Origin: Burkholderiales bacterium | GTDB lineage: Bacteria; Pseudomonadota; Gammaproteobacteria; Burkholderiales; Burkholderiaceae | Assembly (NCBI GenBank): GCA_026225235.1 | Contig: JAMFSK010000084.1 | Coordinates: 1 to 43,619 of the forward strand | Length of the DNA: 43,619 nt | Reading direction: 5' to 3' | Part shown: positions 1 through 7,226 of the stretch, one piece after another | How the letters are laid out: each line of letters begins with the position of its first letter | How positions within the stretch are numbered: the stretch's first letter is position 1 | The notes under the pieces: generated by a model | Seen by the model: only the letters and a program-made list of their open reading frames with translations | Databases searched by the model: none | What the model was told of the DNA's origin: nothing | Made by a program: the position numbers and the translations under genes

Positions 1-142
1 CGACCCAACGCAGACAGTCGATGCGCTTTGCGGATTGTCGGATCAGAGCACAGAAGCCGTCGTTTGGATGGCCAGAATATAAGGCTGTTTGCAGCCAGCC
101 GGAGCGTGGCGGCTGATAGTGATTTACGTTCGTCTACTTCGG

Positions 143-709
143 CTACACCTGTCGTAGTGATATGAAAAGCCCGTGAATTCGCTCACACAGGGCTTGCACA
201 AGCAATTTGACTTTCGCCTGGTCAATGAGGCTCACCGTCTCAAACTCAATCTGCGTCCCCGTCTCTTCGGTGTATCCCCGCGTCGTTGCTGGCCCAGTCG
301 GTTGGCCACATATGTAGTGCTGTGACCATACTTCGCCGTCCCTCATACTCGTGAACCGATATGAGCTGCATGCAAAGTTCGCCAGCGACGGACCGAGTGA
401 GCCACGCTCGCCCCAAACCAGTTCATGAAGAGGCAAGTCAACACCGGAGTTGGATGGAACGCACGGATAGTGACCGGTCAATGCCCGCTCGGCGTGAGAG
501 AGCGTGTCGCCTCGGTCCGGCGTCAAGCGCATACCCCTACCGGTGTCACGAAGCACGCCTCTCGAATCGCCAATATCGAGCGCTATTCGGGTTTCAGGCG
601 TGTGGCTGAATTCCACAACACTAAGTGCAAGAAGTTCCGCGCACACATCGTCCCCAGAGAGCTGACGAGAGACCCGGATGATTTCATCTCGCTGCAATTG
701 TATTTCCAT
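143..709 (-). CDS. GyrB/HSP90-type (GHKL) ATPase-domain protein, 188 aa
   Basis: The protein resembles only the N-terminal ATP-binding module of type II topoisomerase B subunits. An Asp-x-Gly-x-Gly segment (DTGRGM, about residues 55-60) fits the ATP-binding N-box region. A later stretch reading G-x-x-GPSLANFACSSYRF aligns by eye with the GyrB lid and its 'VSVVNALS' segment, and the C-terminal TGTQIEF matches the GyrB 'TGTTVRF' strand. The transducer, TOPRIM and cleavage regions of a real gyrase (about 800 aa) are absent, so it cannot be a topoisomerase on its own. Start is the ATG at 709; no strong ribosome-binding site is visible. It stands alone, 140 bases from the insertion sequence. Similar stand-alone GyrB-like ATPases occur as hypothetical proteins in Burkholderiales; role unknown. 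Confidence 0.6.
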   Translation of the reverse strand: MEIQLQRDEIIRVSRQLSGDDVCAELLALSVVEFSHTPETRIALDIGDSRGVLRDTGRGMRLTPDRGDTLSHAERALTGHYPCVPSNSGVDLPLHELVWGERGSLGPSLANFACSSYRFTSMRDGEVWSQHYICGQPTGPATTRGYTEETGTQIEFETVSLIDQAKVKLLVQALCERIHGLFISLRQV

Positions 710-852
710 TTAAACGCGGACACTCGCGTTGTTATGCTCGACGTTTGCGAAAGCCATGTCAAGCGTTTGTCGCTGGTGAGATTCATGCCAACGCACGACT
801 GATTCCGGTCCAGGAAAGATCATTGAGGTTCTCGAGGTGAACGGCTCGAATT

Positions 853-873
853 GGCCCAGAGTGTGTCAAAACG
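853..873 (+). repeat. Left terminal inverted repeat of the IS1182-like element
   Basis: Reads ggcccagagtgtgtcaaaac followed by g and is the exact reverse complement of 2457-2477. The first four bases may be target site rather than element. Confidence 0.85.
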
Positions 874-915
874 GATTATGAAACGCTAAAATTGTTCATC
901 CGATAGCGACGGAGG

Positions 916-2352
916 ATGAGCAAGATGAAGCGGCTCGTTCAAGGCGACAATCGTACACAAAGCTTTCTCCTCCCCGAAGCGCTTGATGACTACGTGACAG
1001 ACACGAATCCCGTGCGCGTTGTCGATGTTTTCGTGGATGAACTGAACCTTCGAGATTTGGGATTCGAGGGTGTTGAACCTGCGCTCACGGGCCGAGCCTC
1101 GTACCATCCCGAGGTGATGCTCAAGATATATATCTACGGCTACCTGAACCGTATTCAGTCGAGCCGTTGCCTTGAACGCGAGTCCCAGTGAAACGTTGAA
1201 CTGTGGCTCACGGGGCGCCTGGCACCGGACTTCAAGACCATTGCGCGCTTCCACAAGGACAACGGCAAAGCGATCCGCAGCGTCTGCCGTCAGTTCGTCA
1301 TGCTTTGCCAGCGCCTTGACCTCTTCTCCGAAGCGTTCGTCGCAATCGATGGCAGCAAGTTCAAGGCGGCAAACCATCGCGACCGCAACTTCACGAATGC
1401 CAAGCTCGAACGACGCTTGCACGACATCGAGTCAAGTATCGCTCGTTATCTTGATGCGATGGACACAGCGGATCGCCAGGAGCCGACCATCGCGAAGGCT
1501 AGAACAGAACGACTGCAAGACAAGATCGTGGCCTTGAAGGAACAGATGCGAAGCCTCAAAGAGATTGAGGTGCAACTGAACGCGGCACCCGACAAGCAGG
1601 CTTCGCTGACCGACCCGGACGCGCGTTCGATGAAGACGCGTGGGACCGGCGTTGTTGGCTACAACGTCCAGACGGCTGTTGATACGAAGCACCATTTGAT
1701 CGTCGCGCACGAGGTAACTAACAACGGCCTTGACCGTGATCAGTTGACGTCAATGGCCAAGCTTGCCCGAACAGAAATGGGGGTGGACAAGCTCACCGCA
1801 GTTGCGGATCGCGGCTACTACAAGAGCGAAGAGATACTTGCATGCCATGAGGCTGGTATCACCGTATTTGTGCCGAAGACGGTGACATCAAGCGCCACAG
1901 CTCACGGGCGTTTCGGCCGGGATGACTTCATTTGCAACCCTGAAACGAACGAATATCGTCGCCCTGCCGGTGAGCGGCTCATCTGACGATGCTGGACCGT
2001 AGAGCGTGCTCCGAAGCTCGGCAAGTATTGGAGTTCGAATTGCCAACAGTGCTCGTTAAAAGAGAAGTGCACGCCGGGCACGGAGCGTCGTATGACGCGC
2101 TGGGAGCACGAGGGCATTGTCGAGGAAATGCAGGCGCGACTTGATCACGCTCCTGAGATGATGCGAACCCGACGGCAGACAGTCGAGCATCCGTTTGGCA
2201 CGATCAAGGCATGGATGGGTGCTACTCATTTCCTCACCCGGACCATTGAGCGAGTGAGTACCGAGATGAGCTTGCACGTGCTGGCGTACAACATGAAACG
2301 AATAATCAAGTTACTCGGCTCAGAAACGCTTATGACGGCGATGCGGGCGTGA
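916..2352 (+). pseudogene. IS1182-family transposase, broken by two in-frame TGA codons
   Basis: One continuous frame of 478 codons plus the terminal stop is interrupted at 1189-1191 (TGA, after ...LERESQ) and at 1984-1986 (TGA, after ...GERLI). The pieces at 916-1191, 1300-1986 and 2092-2352 are all in the same frame, so there is no frameshift or deletion and the damage is nonsense mutation only. Typical IS1182 features can be read: the N-terminal 'LPEALDDYV' and 'YHPEVMLKIYIYGY', the central 'AIDGSKFKAANHRDRNFT' with its coiled charged segment, 'ADRGYYK', the cysteine pair region 'CQQCSLKEKC' and the C-terminal 'TRWEHE...VEHPFGTIK'. The first stop sits where relatives usually carry Arg, which fits a CGA to TGA change. 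The product would be a non-functional fragment unless stops are read through. Confidence 0.88.
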
Positions 2353-2456
2353 CACCCATAGGGAGTCGTTGAGCCTTTGCGATATTCGTTCCGCTTGCTG
2401 CAATCGAAAAGCTGCAACCGCCGATAAGAACTGATTTCGTTATTCCTGCATCCGCG

Positions 2457-2477
2457 CGTTTTGACACACTCTGGGCC
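2457..2477 (-). repeat. Right terminal inverted repeat of the IS1182-like element
   Basis: Exact reverse complement of 853-873. It lies 104 bases beyond the transposase stop codon, leaving a short non-coding tail inside the element. Confidence 0.85.
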
Positions 2478-2547
2478 GGACTCAGAAGTCCCATAAAAGA
2501 CCGAGTGCGAGGGACTCCTGTCACCTGGTTTGCTCCAAAACGGTCGC

Positions 2548-3003
2548 TCATGCGCCAAAAATTCCCGCCTCTCTCAGCATTTCGATCAGACCTTCTGGAT
2601 AGACTGTCTCGGTGGTCGAGCGCAGTTCGTCCAGGCTCCACCATCGGTGATCCGCCATTACTTCGCGCTCTTGCGCGGTCCAGCCGTCACATGAAATGAA
2701 TTCCGTATTTGCGTGTGCGACGAAGTATTGCTCGACGGCGAGAACCCACTCGCCGTCCGGTAGCTGTAGCCGCACCTCACGCCGTCCGACCGGCCCAGCT
2801 ATCTGTGCCGCGTGAATGCCCGTTTCTTCACGAAGCTCTCGCATTGCGGCTTCCGCGAACGTCTCTACGTCCTCGACACCTCCGCCGGGAGTCGCCCAGT
2901 GAACTTTGCCGGCGAGTGCGCCAGTCTTGTGAACGAATCGGAATAGCAACACGCGCCGCTGTGGCGTGATGATCAATAGTCTGGCTGACGGACGTTTGCG
3001 CAT
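2548..3003 (-). CDS. Nudix hydrolase, 151 aa
   Basis: A complete Nudix box is present at residues 41-63 (G-x5-E-x7-RELREETGI), giving the catalytic Mg2+-binding helix that hydrolyses nucleoside diphosphates linked to another moiety. Length and simple one-domain layout are normal for MutT/Nudix enzymes of about 150 aa. The substrate cannot be read from sequence. The N-terminus is basic (RKRPSARLL) and no signal peptide is present, so it should be cytosolic. The ATG at 3003 is used. The gene lies between the insertion sequence and the sulfur operon, transcribed away from the latter, and has no obvious partner. Confidence 0.85.
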   Translation of the reverse strand: MRKRPSARLLIITPQRRVLLFRFVHKTGALAGKVHWATPGGGVEDVETFAEAAMRELREETGIHAAQIAGPVGRREVRLQLPDGEWVLAVEQYFVAHANTEFISCDGWTAQEREVMADHRWWSLDELRSTTETVYPEGLIEMLREAGIFGA

Positions 3004-3405
3004 GGCGGTCGGGCGACCAATCTAGTTCGTGCGCCATCTGGACACCCCGACCCCATCGAATGTTGCCTCTGCCTTTGCGCCATCAGCATCCATGCGACCT
3101 CTTAGCGAGGCGTCCGCGGCTTAGTTTAATTCTACGATTGTCACCGATCTCCCAGACGCTGCCGATAGCTCGCTCCTCGCCGCACTCACCTTCCAGCAAG
3201 CCCAACAAATTCGCGTCACTCATCCGGCAAGTCTAATTGTTCGGCTTCGCGGAAGCGGGCACGTGACCGAATTCGTTGGCAAGTCCTTGATTTTTGAGGG
3301 CGCGCAGTTCAACTGATTCCGTTCCTGTGCACCCCGCTGGGTCTCCCTCATTTTTTTCTCGGCTTGCATTCCGGCTTGTAGCGCACTATTCTGCGCTTAT
3401 TCTTA
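3004..3405. other. Gene-free stretch upstream of the sulfur operon
   Basis: No convincing gene. The frame 3134-3316 on the plus strand runs 60 codons with coding-like composition to a TGA (C-terminal ...EFVGKSLIFEGAQFN) but has no ATG, GTG or TTG start after the preceding TAG; it may be the remnant of a small gene. A possible sigma-70 promoter is TTGTAG (3376-3381) with TATTCT (3399-3404), spacing 17, just upstream of the palindrome at 3406-3427; the match is modest. Confidence 0.35.
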
Positions 3406-3427
3406 ATTGATATAAGCTTATATCAAT
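3406..3427. promoter_or_regulatory. Perfect 22-bp palindrome, probable repressor operator
   Basis: The half-arm ATTGATATAAG is followed by its exact reverse complement, with the axis between 3416 and 3417. It lies 34 bases before the ATG of the ETHE1-like gene, where a repressor would block the promoter. ETHE1-like/TauE operons elsewhere are controlled by sulfide/persulfide-sensing ArsR-family repressors (BigR, SqrR) binding AT-rich palindromes in this position. No ArsR-type gene is present in the window, so the binder would be encoded elsewhere. Confidence 0.6.
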
Positions 3428-3460
3428 ATGTAATAAAGACATTGAAGGACGTGTTTTGCC

Positions 3461-4180
3461 ATGATTTTTCGCCAGTTCTTCGACCTTTCGTCGAGCACCT
3501 TTACCTACCTGATCGCCTCGCGCGCGGGTGGGGAGGCGATCATCATCGATCCAGTCAAGGAGCAACTCGCTCAGTACCTTCTCGCGATCGAGCAGCTCGA
3601 GTTGCGGCTGGTTCATGCGATCGACACCCATACGCACGCGGACCATGTCACGGCGTTGGGCGACTTGCGCGACGCCACGCACTGTGTGACGGTCATGGGC
3701 GAGTTTTCGAAGGCGCAATGCGTCTCGCGGCAGATTCGGGAAGACGAACTCGTCGGCGCGGACGGCATCGAGTTGCGCGCGCTCTACACGCCTGGGCATA
3801 CCAACGAGTCGTTTAGTTTTGTGCTCGACCCCGCGGCGCCGACAGCGGTTTTCACCGGGGATGTGCTGCTGATTCGCGGCAGCGGGCGCACGGATTTCCA
3901 GGGCGGCGATGCACATCGCTCGTGGGATTCGATCGTCAACAAACTCTTCAAATTGCCGGACGCCACGACGCTCTATCCGGCCCACGACTACAAGGGATGG
4001 AATGCCTCCAGCATCGGCGAGGAGAAGCGTTTCAATCCCCGTCTCGCGGGCAAGACCGAGGCGCAATACGTCGAGATCATGAACGGTCTGCATCTTCCCA
4101 ACCCGAAGATGATGGACATCGCGATTCCCGCCAATCTCGCGTGCGGCCAGCCTGTCGCGCCAGCCACCCATCAGGGGTAG
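3461..4180 (+). CDS. ETHE1-like persulfide dioxygenase (MBL fold), 239 aa
   Basis: Metallo-beta-lactamase fold enzyme. The metal-binding H-x-H-x-D-H reads HTHADH (His57, His59, Asp61, His62), followed by His113 in 'TPGHT', Asp134 in 'FTGD' and His175 in 'YPAHDY'. The 'LIRGSGRTDFQGGD' segment (about 137-150) is characteristic of ETHE1-type sulfur dioxygenases, which oxidise glutathione persulfide to sulfite using mononuclear iron. Length is normal and no rhodanese domain is fused. GAAGGA lies about 11 bases before the ATG. The next gene, eight bases on, is a TauE/SafE exporter that could remove the sulfite product, supporting a sulfide-detoxification operon. Upstream is a 22-bp palindrome (3406-3427) likely to be the operator. 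Confidence 0.85.
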   Translation: MIFRQFFDLSSSTFTYLIASRAGGEAIIIDPVKEQLAQYLLAIEQLELRLVHAIDTHTHADHVTALGDLRDATHCVTVMGEFSKAQCVSRQIREDELVGADGIELRALYTPGHTNESFSFVLDPAAPTAVFTGDVLLIRGSGRTDFQGGDAHRSWDSIVNKLFKLPDATTLYPAHDYKGWNASSIGEEKRFNPRLAGKTEAQYVEIMNGLHLPNPKMMDIAIPANLACGQPVAPATHQG

Positions 4181-4188
4181 AGCGCGTC

Positions 4189-4974
4189 ATGATTGCCTCG
4201 CATCCGGTTACCCAGGGGATCGCCGCCGCGCTTTGCGGTGCCTTTGTCAGTTTCTCGCTGGGCCTTGTTGGCGGCGGTGGCTCGATCCTCGCCGTGCCGT
4301 TGATCCTGTATGTCGTGGGCCTCGGCAACCCCCACATCGCGATCGGCACGGCTGCGCTGGCTGTCGCGGCAAGCGCGTACATCAACATGATTCCGCATGC
4401 GCGGGCGGGTCACGTCCGTTGGGGACCGGCGTTTGCCTTCGCCGCGAGCGGGGTGTTGGGCGCAGCGCTGGGTTCGACGATCGGCAAGCTCGTCGACGGG
4501 CAAAAGCTGATCACCTATTTTGCGTTCCTGATGTGTTTTATGGCCTTCCTGATGCTGCGGCCGCGACCGAAGGCAGCCGCACAAGTGGCCGCGTATCCGA
4601 CGCCCTATCCGCGACTGTGCAGCACGGGGCTAGGCGCAGGCAGCCTATCGGGTTTCTTCGGAATCGGTGGCGGGTTTCTTGTCGTTCCCGGACTGATGTT
4701 TGCCGGCCGGATGCAGATCGTCGATGCGATCGGCACCTCTCTGTTCGCGGTCGGATCGTTCGGGCTGACGACGGCGGTCAACTACTCGATCTCGGGCCAG
4801 GTCGACTGGCCTATCGCCGCGGAGTTTATCGGGGGCGGCATCGTCGGCGGTTGGCTCGGCGCTTGCGCGGCCTGTCGTCTTGCCCGCAAGCGAGGCGCTC
4901 TGAATCTCGTGTTTTCCGCCATGATTCTTTCGGTGGCGGCCTACATGCTCTATCACTCGTGGCAAGCGCGATAA
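4189..4974 (+). CDS. TauE/SafE-family membrane exporter, 261 aa
   Basis: Integral membrane protein with about eight hydrophobic segments and the two half-repeats typical of the TauE/SafE (DUF81) family, each starting with a Gly-rich motif: 'GLVGGGGSILAVPLIL' near residue 20 and 'GFFGIGGGFLVVPGL' near residue 155. Family members export sulfite, sulfoacetate and related anions. I chose the ATG at 4189 rather than the long upstream extension of this frame, because the extension overlaps the ETHE1-like gene in another frame and the protein then starts directly before the first membrane segment. Eight bases separate it from the dioxygenase stop, so the two are almost certainly one transcript; sulfite or thiosulfate is the likely cargo by context. 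Confidence 0.82.
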   Translation: MIASHPVTQGIAAALCGAFVSFSLGLVGGGGSILAVPLILYVVGLGNPHIAIGTAALAVAASAYINMIPHARAGHVRWGPAFAFAASGVLGAALGSTIGKLVDGQKLITYFAFLMCFMAFLMLRPRPKAAAQVAAYPTPYPRLCSTGLGAGSLSGFFGIGGGFLVVPGLMFAGRMQIVDAIGTSLFAVGSFGLTTAVNYSISGQVDWPIAAEFIGGGIVGGWLGACAACRLARKRGALNLVFSAMILSVAAYMLYHSWQAR

Positions 4975-4996
4975 GCGGTTTGTCAGCGTCCCGAAG

Positions 4997-5599
4997 CTAG
5001 AGGCTCAACGTCTCGTGCGCCTTCACGATCTCGCCCGCGACAATCTCGATCTGCTCGCGCTTGAGCATCGCCTTCGAGCGCAGTAACTGATACGCCTCCT
5101 CTTCAGACACGCCACGGGTATCCATGACGATCTGCTTGGCCTGCTGAATCACCCTGACCTTGGCCTGTTTTTGCTCGAGCCGATCGATATACCGTTCGCG
5201 TGTGCGCGACACCTTGAACTGAGTCAGCGCGACCGCGATCGCGGTAAGCAGCCCGAACGAGCGCACCGGCGAGGGGATGGTGGTGAAGGCATTGAGTTGC
5301 AGCACCGCTTCGATCGTGATTGGGTTCTCGTAGGTCACGACCGGAATCACGGGCGGCGAGTTCGCGCAACCGAGCCACGGAAACGCCATCGACAGGGTCT
5401 CGGGGCGCACCGCCATCACGACCAGTCCCGTGTTGGGGGGCAGGCAGTCGAGGCCCGGCCAGAACACTTCGACCTCGCATCCGATACGCCGCAACTGGGC
5501 GAGCAACTCTTCGCCATCCTGATCTTGGGGATGAATCACCACGACCTTGAGCGAGCGCAGGTCGCGCAGGATCGACGGCGTCGCGGCGCTTTGGCTCAT
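4997..5599 (-). CDS. amiR: AmiR-like ANTAR-domain transcription antiterminator (locus 1), 200 aa
   Basis: Layout matches Pseudomonas AmiR (196 aa): an N-terminal pseudo-receiver domain (about 10-125, 'SLKVVVIHPQDQDGEELL') lacking a clear phospho-acceptor Asp, a coiled coil ('RYIDRLEQKQAKVRVI'), and a C-terminal three-helix ANTAR domain ('AKQIVMDTRGVSEEEAYQLL...KREQIEIVAGEIV'). ANTAR proteins bind paired small RNA hairpins and prevent terminator formation. Start is the ATG at 5597-5599, which overlaps the amiC stop as ATGA; the longer frame to 5647 would run deep into amiC. AmiC normally holds AmiR inactive until amide binds. The likely target is the terminator-bearing leader at about 7071-7226 of the divergent transporter operon. 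Confidence 0.88.
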   Translation of the reverse strand: MSQSAATPSILRDLRSLKVVVIHPQDQDGEELLAQLRRIGCEVEVFWPGLDCLPPNTGLVVMAVRPETLSMAFPWLGCANSPPVIPVVTYENPITIEAVLQLNAFTTIPSPVRSFGLLTAIAVALTQFKVSRTRERYIDRLEQKQAKVRVIQQAKQIVMDTRGVSEEEAYQLLRSKAMLKREQIEIVAGEIVKAHETLSL

Positions 5600-6783
5600 C
5601 GTTCGACTCCCGCATGCAGGAGATCGGGGCGACTCACGGAGGTCCACGTAGGCGTGGAGTGGGAGACCACGTAGGGGTCAGCCTTGACGCGCTCGGGCGC
5701 GCGTCCGATCACTTCAAAACGGCCGTGTGAATCGACGCGGCCGATCAGGGGATGCAGATAGGTATGGTTGTTGTGCTCGTCGATGCGTACACGCCCTTGC
5801 GGCGCATCGAACTCGAGTCCGGGCAGCACACGCAGCAACAGCGTCGGATCGCCTGAGCCGACCCGACGGATGGCATCGGCGAGCAGATGCATCTGGAAAT
5901 AGGCCGCTTCCCAGCACATATTGGTGGTCTGGTCCTCACCAAAACTCGCCTGGTAACGCGCGACCGCGCCGCGATTCGCGGGGGTGTCGACGCTCTGGAA
6001 GTAAGCGGCCGACGTGATATGGCCTTCAGCGACGTCGTGGCCCATGATCGCGATCTCGGCTTCGCTCGTCATATGGCTAGCGATCGGCATCTTGTAGGGA
6101 TCGAGGCCGACGTGCGCGAATGCGCGATACAGCAGCGGGATACCTTCACCGACCACCGTGGAGAAGATGAAATCCGGCCTGCGCTCCTTGATTCGCTTTG
6201 CGGCGTCAAGATAGTTTTCCCAGCGCGCATCGAGGGGCAGATACGTCTCGTCGACCTTCTCGCCGCCGCGCTCGAGAATCAGATCGCTCATGACGCGATT
6301 CGATTCGTAAGGGCAGACATAGTCGGAGCCGATCATGCTGACACGCGAGCCATAGTGCGTCAGCATGAACCCCGCAAGCGGCAGCGTGTTCTGGTTGGGT
6401 GCCGCCCCGGTGTAGATCACGTTACGGCTATATTCAAAGCCCTCATAGGGCGTTGCATAGAAGAGCAGGGCGTTGTGCCGCTCGACGATCGGGATCACGG
6501 CCTTGCGCGTGCTTGACATATAACAGCCGACGATCAGCCGCACGCGGTTTTCGAGAATCAGTTGCTCTGCGAGTTCAGCATAACGGCGCGGCTGGCACTG
6601 CGGATCGAGACAGACCGGTTCGACTTCGCGGCCGAGCACGCCGCCCGCGCGATTGATCTCCTCGATGGCGAGCAGGGTCGCTTGCAACTGCGTGGTCTCG
6701 GCGGCCGATGTCACGCCGGAGCGCGAGTAGAGCACGCCGATCCTGATCGGGTCCGGCGTACTGCCGGCGTCTGCGCGGTTCAT
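5596..6783 (-). CDS. amiC: AmiC-like cytosolic amide-sensing protein (locus 1), 395 aa
   Basis: Type I periplasmic-binding-protein fold (Peripla_BP_5) related to urea/amide binding proteins but without a signal peptide, as in Pseudomonas AmiC (385 aa). Recognisable segments are 'IRIGVLYSRSGVTSAAETTQ' near the start, 'SSTRKAVIPIVERHNALLFY', 'YEGFEYSRNVIYTGAAPNQN' and 'GSDYVCPYESNRVMSDL'. Known AmiC binds short-chain amides and then releases the antiterminator AmiR. Start taken at the ATG at 6783; a GTG at 6834 would add 17 residues, and neither has a good ribosome-binding site. It overlaps amiR by four bases (ATGA), the usual coupling of sensor and antiterminator. A paralogue lies at 39946-41121. 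Confidence 0.88.
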   Translation of the reverse strand: MNRADAGSTPDPIRIGVLYSRSGVTSAAETTQLQATLLAIEEINRAGGVLGREVEPVCLDPQCQPRRYAELAEQLILENRVRLIVGCYMSSTRKAVIPIVERHNALLFYATPYEGFEYSRNVIYTGAAPNQNTLPLAGFMLTHYGSRVSMIGSDYVCPYESNRVMSDLILERGGEKVDETYLPLDARWENYLDAAKRIKERRPDFIFSTVVGEGIPLLYRAFAHVGLDPYKMPIASHMTSEAEIAIMGHDVAEGHITSAAYFQSVDTPANRGAVARYQASFGEDQTTNMCWEAAYFQMHLLADAIRRVGSGDPTLLLRVLPGLEFDAPQGRVRIDEHNNHTYLHPLIGRVDSHGRFEVIGRAPERVKADPYVVSHSTPTWTSVSRPDLLHAGVER

Positions 6784-7043
6784 CGTGTCGATATTTACCC
6801 ATGAAACCCACGGAAATGTGTGCGTACGGAGCACACTTGGTGCAGTGGCGCACTGATCGCGTGCGCCGGAATTTTTCCGACGAATGCGTTACCGGCACGC
6901 GTCCTGCCCGAAAACTGCCTTATTCATGATGCCGTTCGCGTCGCGAAAATTGCAAGCGGTCAATATGCAGCGGGCCTGGCGGGATATTGCACCAAAAACC
7001 GAAGCCGCGAGCCGTCGCGCCGAACTGTACTCTTCTCTTTAAC

Positions 7044-7060
7044 TTGGCACAGCCATTGCT
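7044..7060 (+). promoter_or_regulatory. Sigma-54 (RpoN) promoter
   Basis: TTGGCACAGCCATTGCT matches the TTGGCAC-N5-TTGCW consensus, with exactly ten bases between the invariant GG (-24) and GC (-12). Transcription would begin near 7071, about 155 bases before the urtA ATG. A bacterial enhancer-binding protein, most plausibly NtrC under nitrogen limitation, would be required. Confidence 0.8.
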
Positions 7061-7121
7061 TAGATAGGCATGCTGACCTGCCGTGCACCACGGAGACCAT
7101 CAGCACCCATTTCGCTGCTCA

Positions 7122-7135
7122 AGACAAAGACGTCT
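7122..7135 (+). promoter_or_regulatory. Candidate ANTAR (AmiR) target hairpin in leader 1
   Basis: AGAC-[AAAGAC]-GTCT: a 4-bp stem closing a six-base loop with A at loop position 1 and G at position 4, the conserved feature of RNA hairpins bound by ANTAR proteins. After an A/C mismatch the stem can extend (CTC with GGG). A possible second hairpin is TGGC-ACCG-GCCA (7140-7151). CGGG just before it could pair with the terminator's CCCG (7158-7161), which would break the terminator. The second hairpin is less certain. Confidence 0.5.
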
Positions 7136-7150
7136 CGGGTGGCACCGGCC

Positions 7151-7192
7151 AAAAAAGCCCGAAACCAGCGTTGTCTGGTTTCGGGCTTTTTT
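7151..7192 (+). terminator. Leader intrinsic terminator before urtA
   Basis: A perfect 18-bp inverted repeat (AAAAAAGCCCGAAACCAG and its complement) with a six-base CGTTGT loop and a terminal T6 run. It lies between the sigma-54 promoter and the first gene, 34 bases before the urtA ATG, so transcription must pass it to express the operon. This is the arrangement expected for AmiR-type antitermination. Confidence 0.9.
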
Positions 7193-7226
7193 ATTTCGCT
7201 TTTCTTATTCATGTCGGAGTCAAGCA

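Larger units (their letters stand above)
853..2477 (+). mobile_element. IS1182-family insertion sequence, about 1.6 kb, inactive
   Basis: Two ends form a perfect 21-base inverted repeat (853-873 and 2457-2477). The outer GGCC on each side is itself palindromic, so it may be either a 4-bp target duplication or part of the repeat; in the former case the element is 857-2473. Between the ends lies one transposase reading frame (916-2352) of IS1182 type, interrupted by two in-frame stop codons. No passenger gene is present. The intact ends mean that it could still be moved by a related transposase supplied in trans. Outer flanks show no other sign of rearrangement. Confidence 0.85.
6784..7226. promoter_or_regulatory. 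Divergent control region of amiCR and the urt operon
   Basis: This gene-free region carries a sigma-54 promoter (7044-7060), a leader hairpin (7122-7135) and an intrinsic terminator (7151-7192) for the rightward operon, listed separately. Closer to amiC are two short inverted repeats: GTGTGC-N7-GCACAC (6818-6836) and CAGTG-GCG-CACTG (6843-6855). They lie about 200 bases upstream of the sigma-54 promoter, a normal distance for activator sites, and contain GGTGC/GCAC half-motifs reminiscent of NtrC sites, though spacing is not the NtrC consensus. A promoter for amiCR was not identified. Confidence 0.5.

Noticed and set aside
425..802. 125-aa plus-strand frame opposite the GyrB-like gene
   Set aside because: No motif, and the opposite strand has a convincing GHKL sequence.
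3386..4171. Long antisense reading frame (261 aa) opposite the ETHE1-like gene
   Set aside because: Rich in Arg and no motifs; arises from codon bias of the confirmed gene on the other strand.
6818..6855. NtrC binding sites upstream of the sigma-54 promoter
   Set aside because: GGTGC/GCAC half-motifs occur, but the pair spacing differs from the NtrC consensus, so only a general inverted-repeat note is given.
7083..7226. In-frame N-terminal extension of UrtA
   Set aside because: It would be encoded by the leader terminator and lies before a Tat signal with a good ribosome-binding site at 7227.
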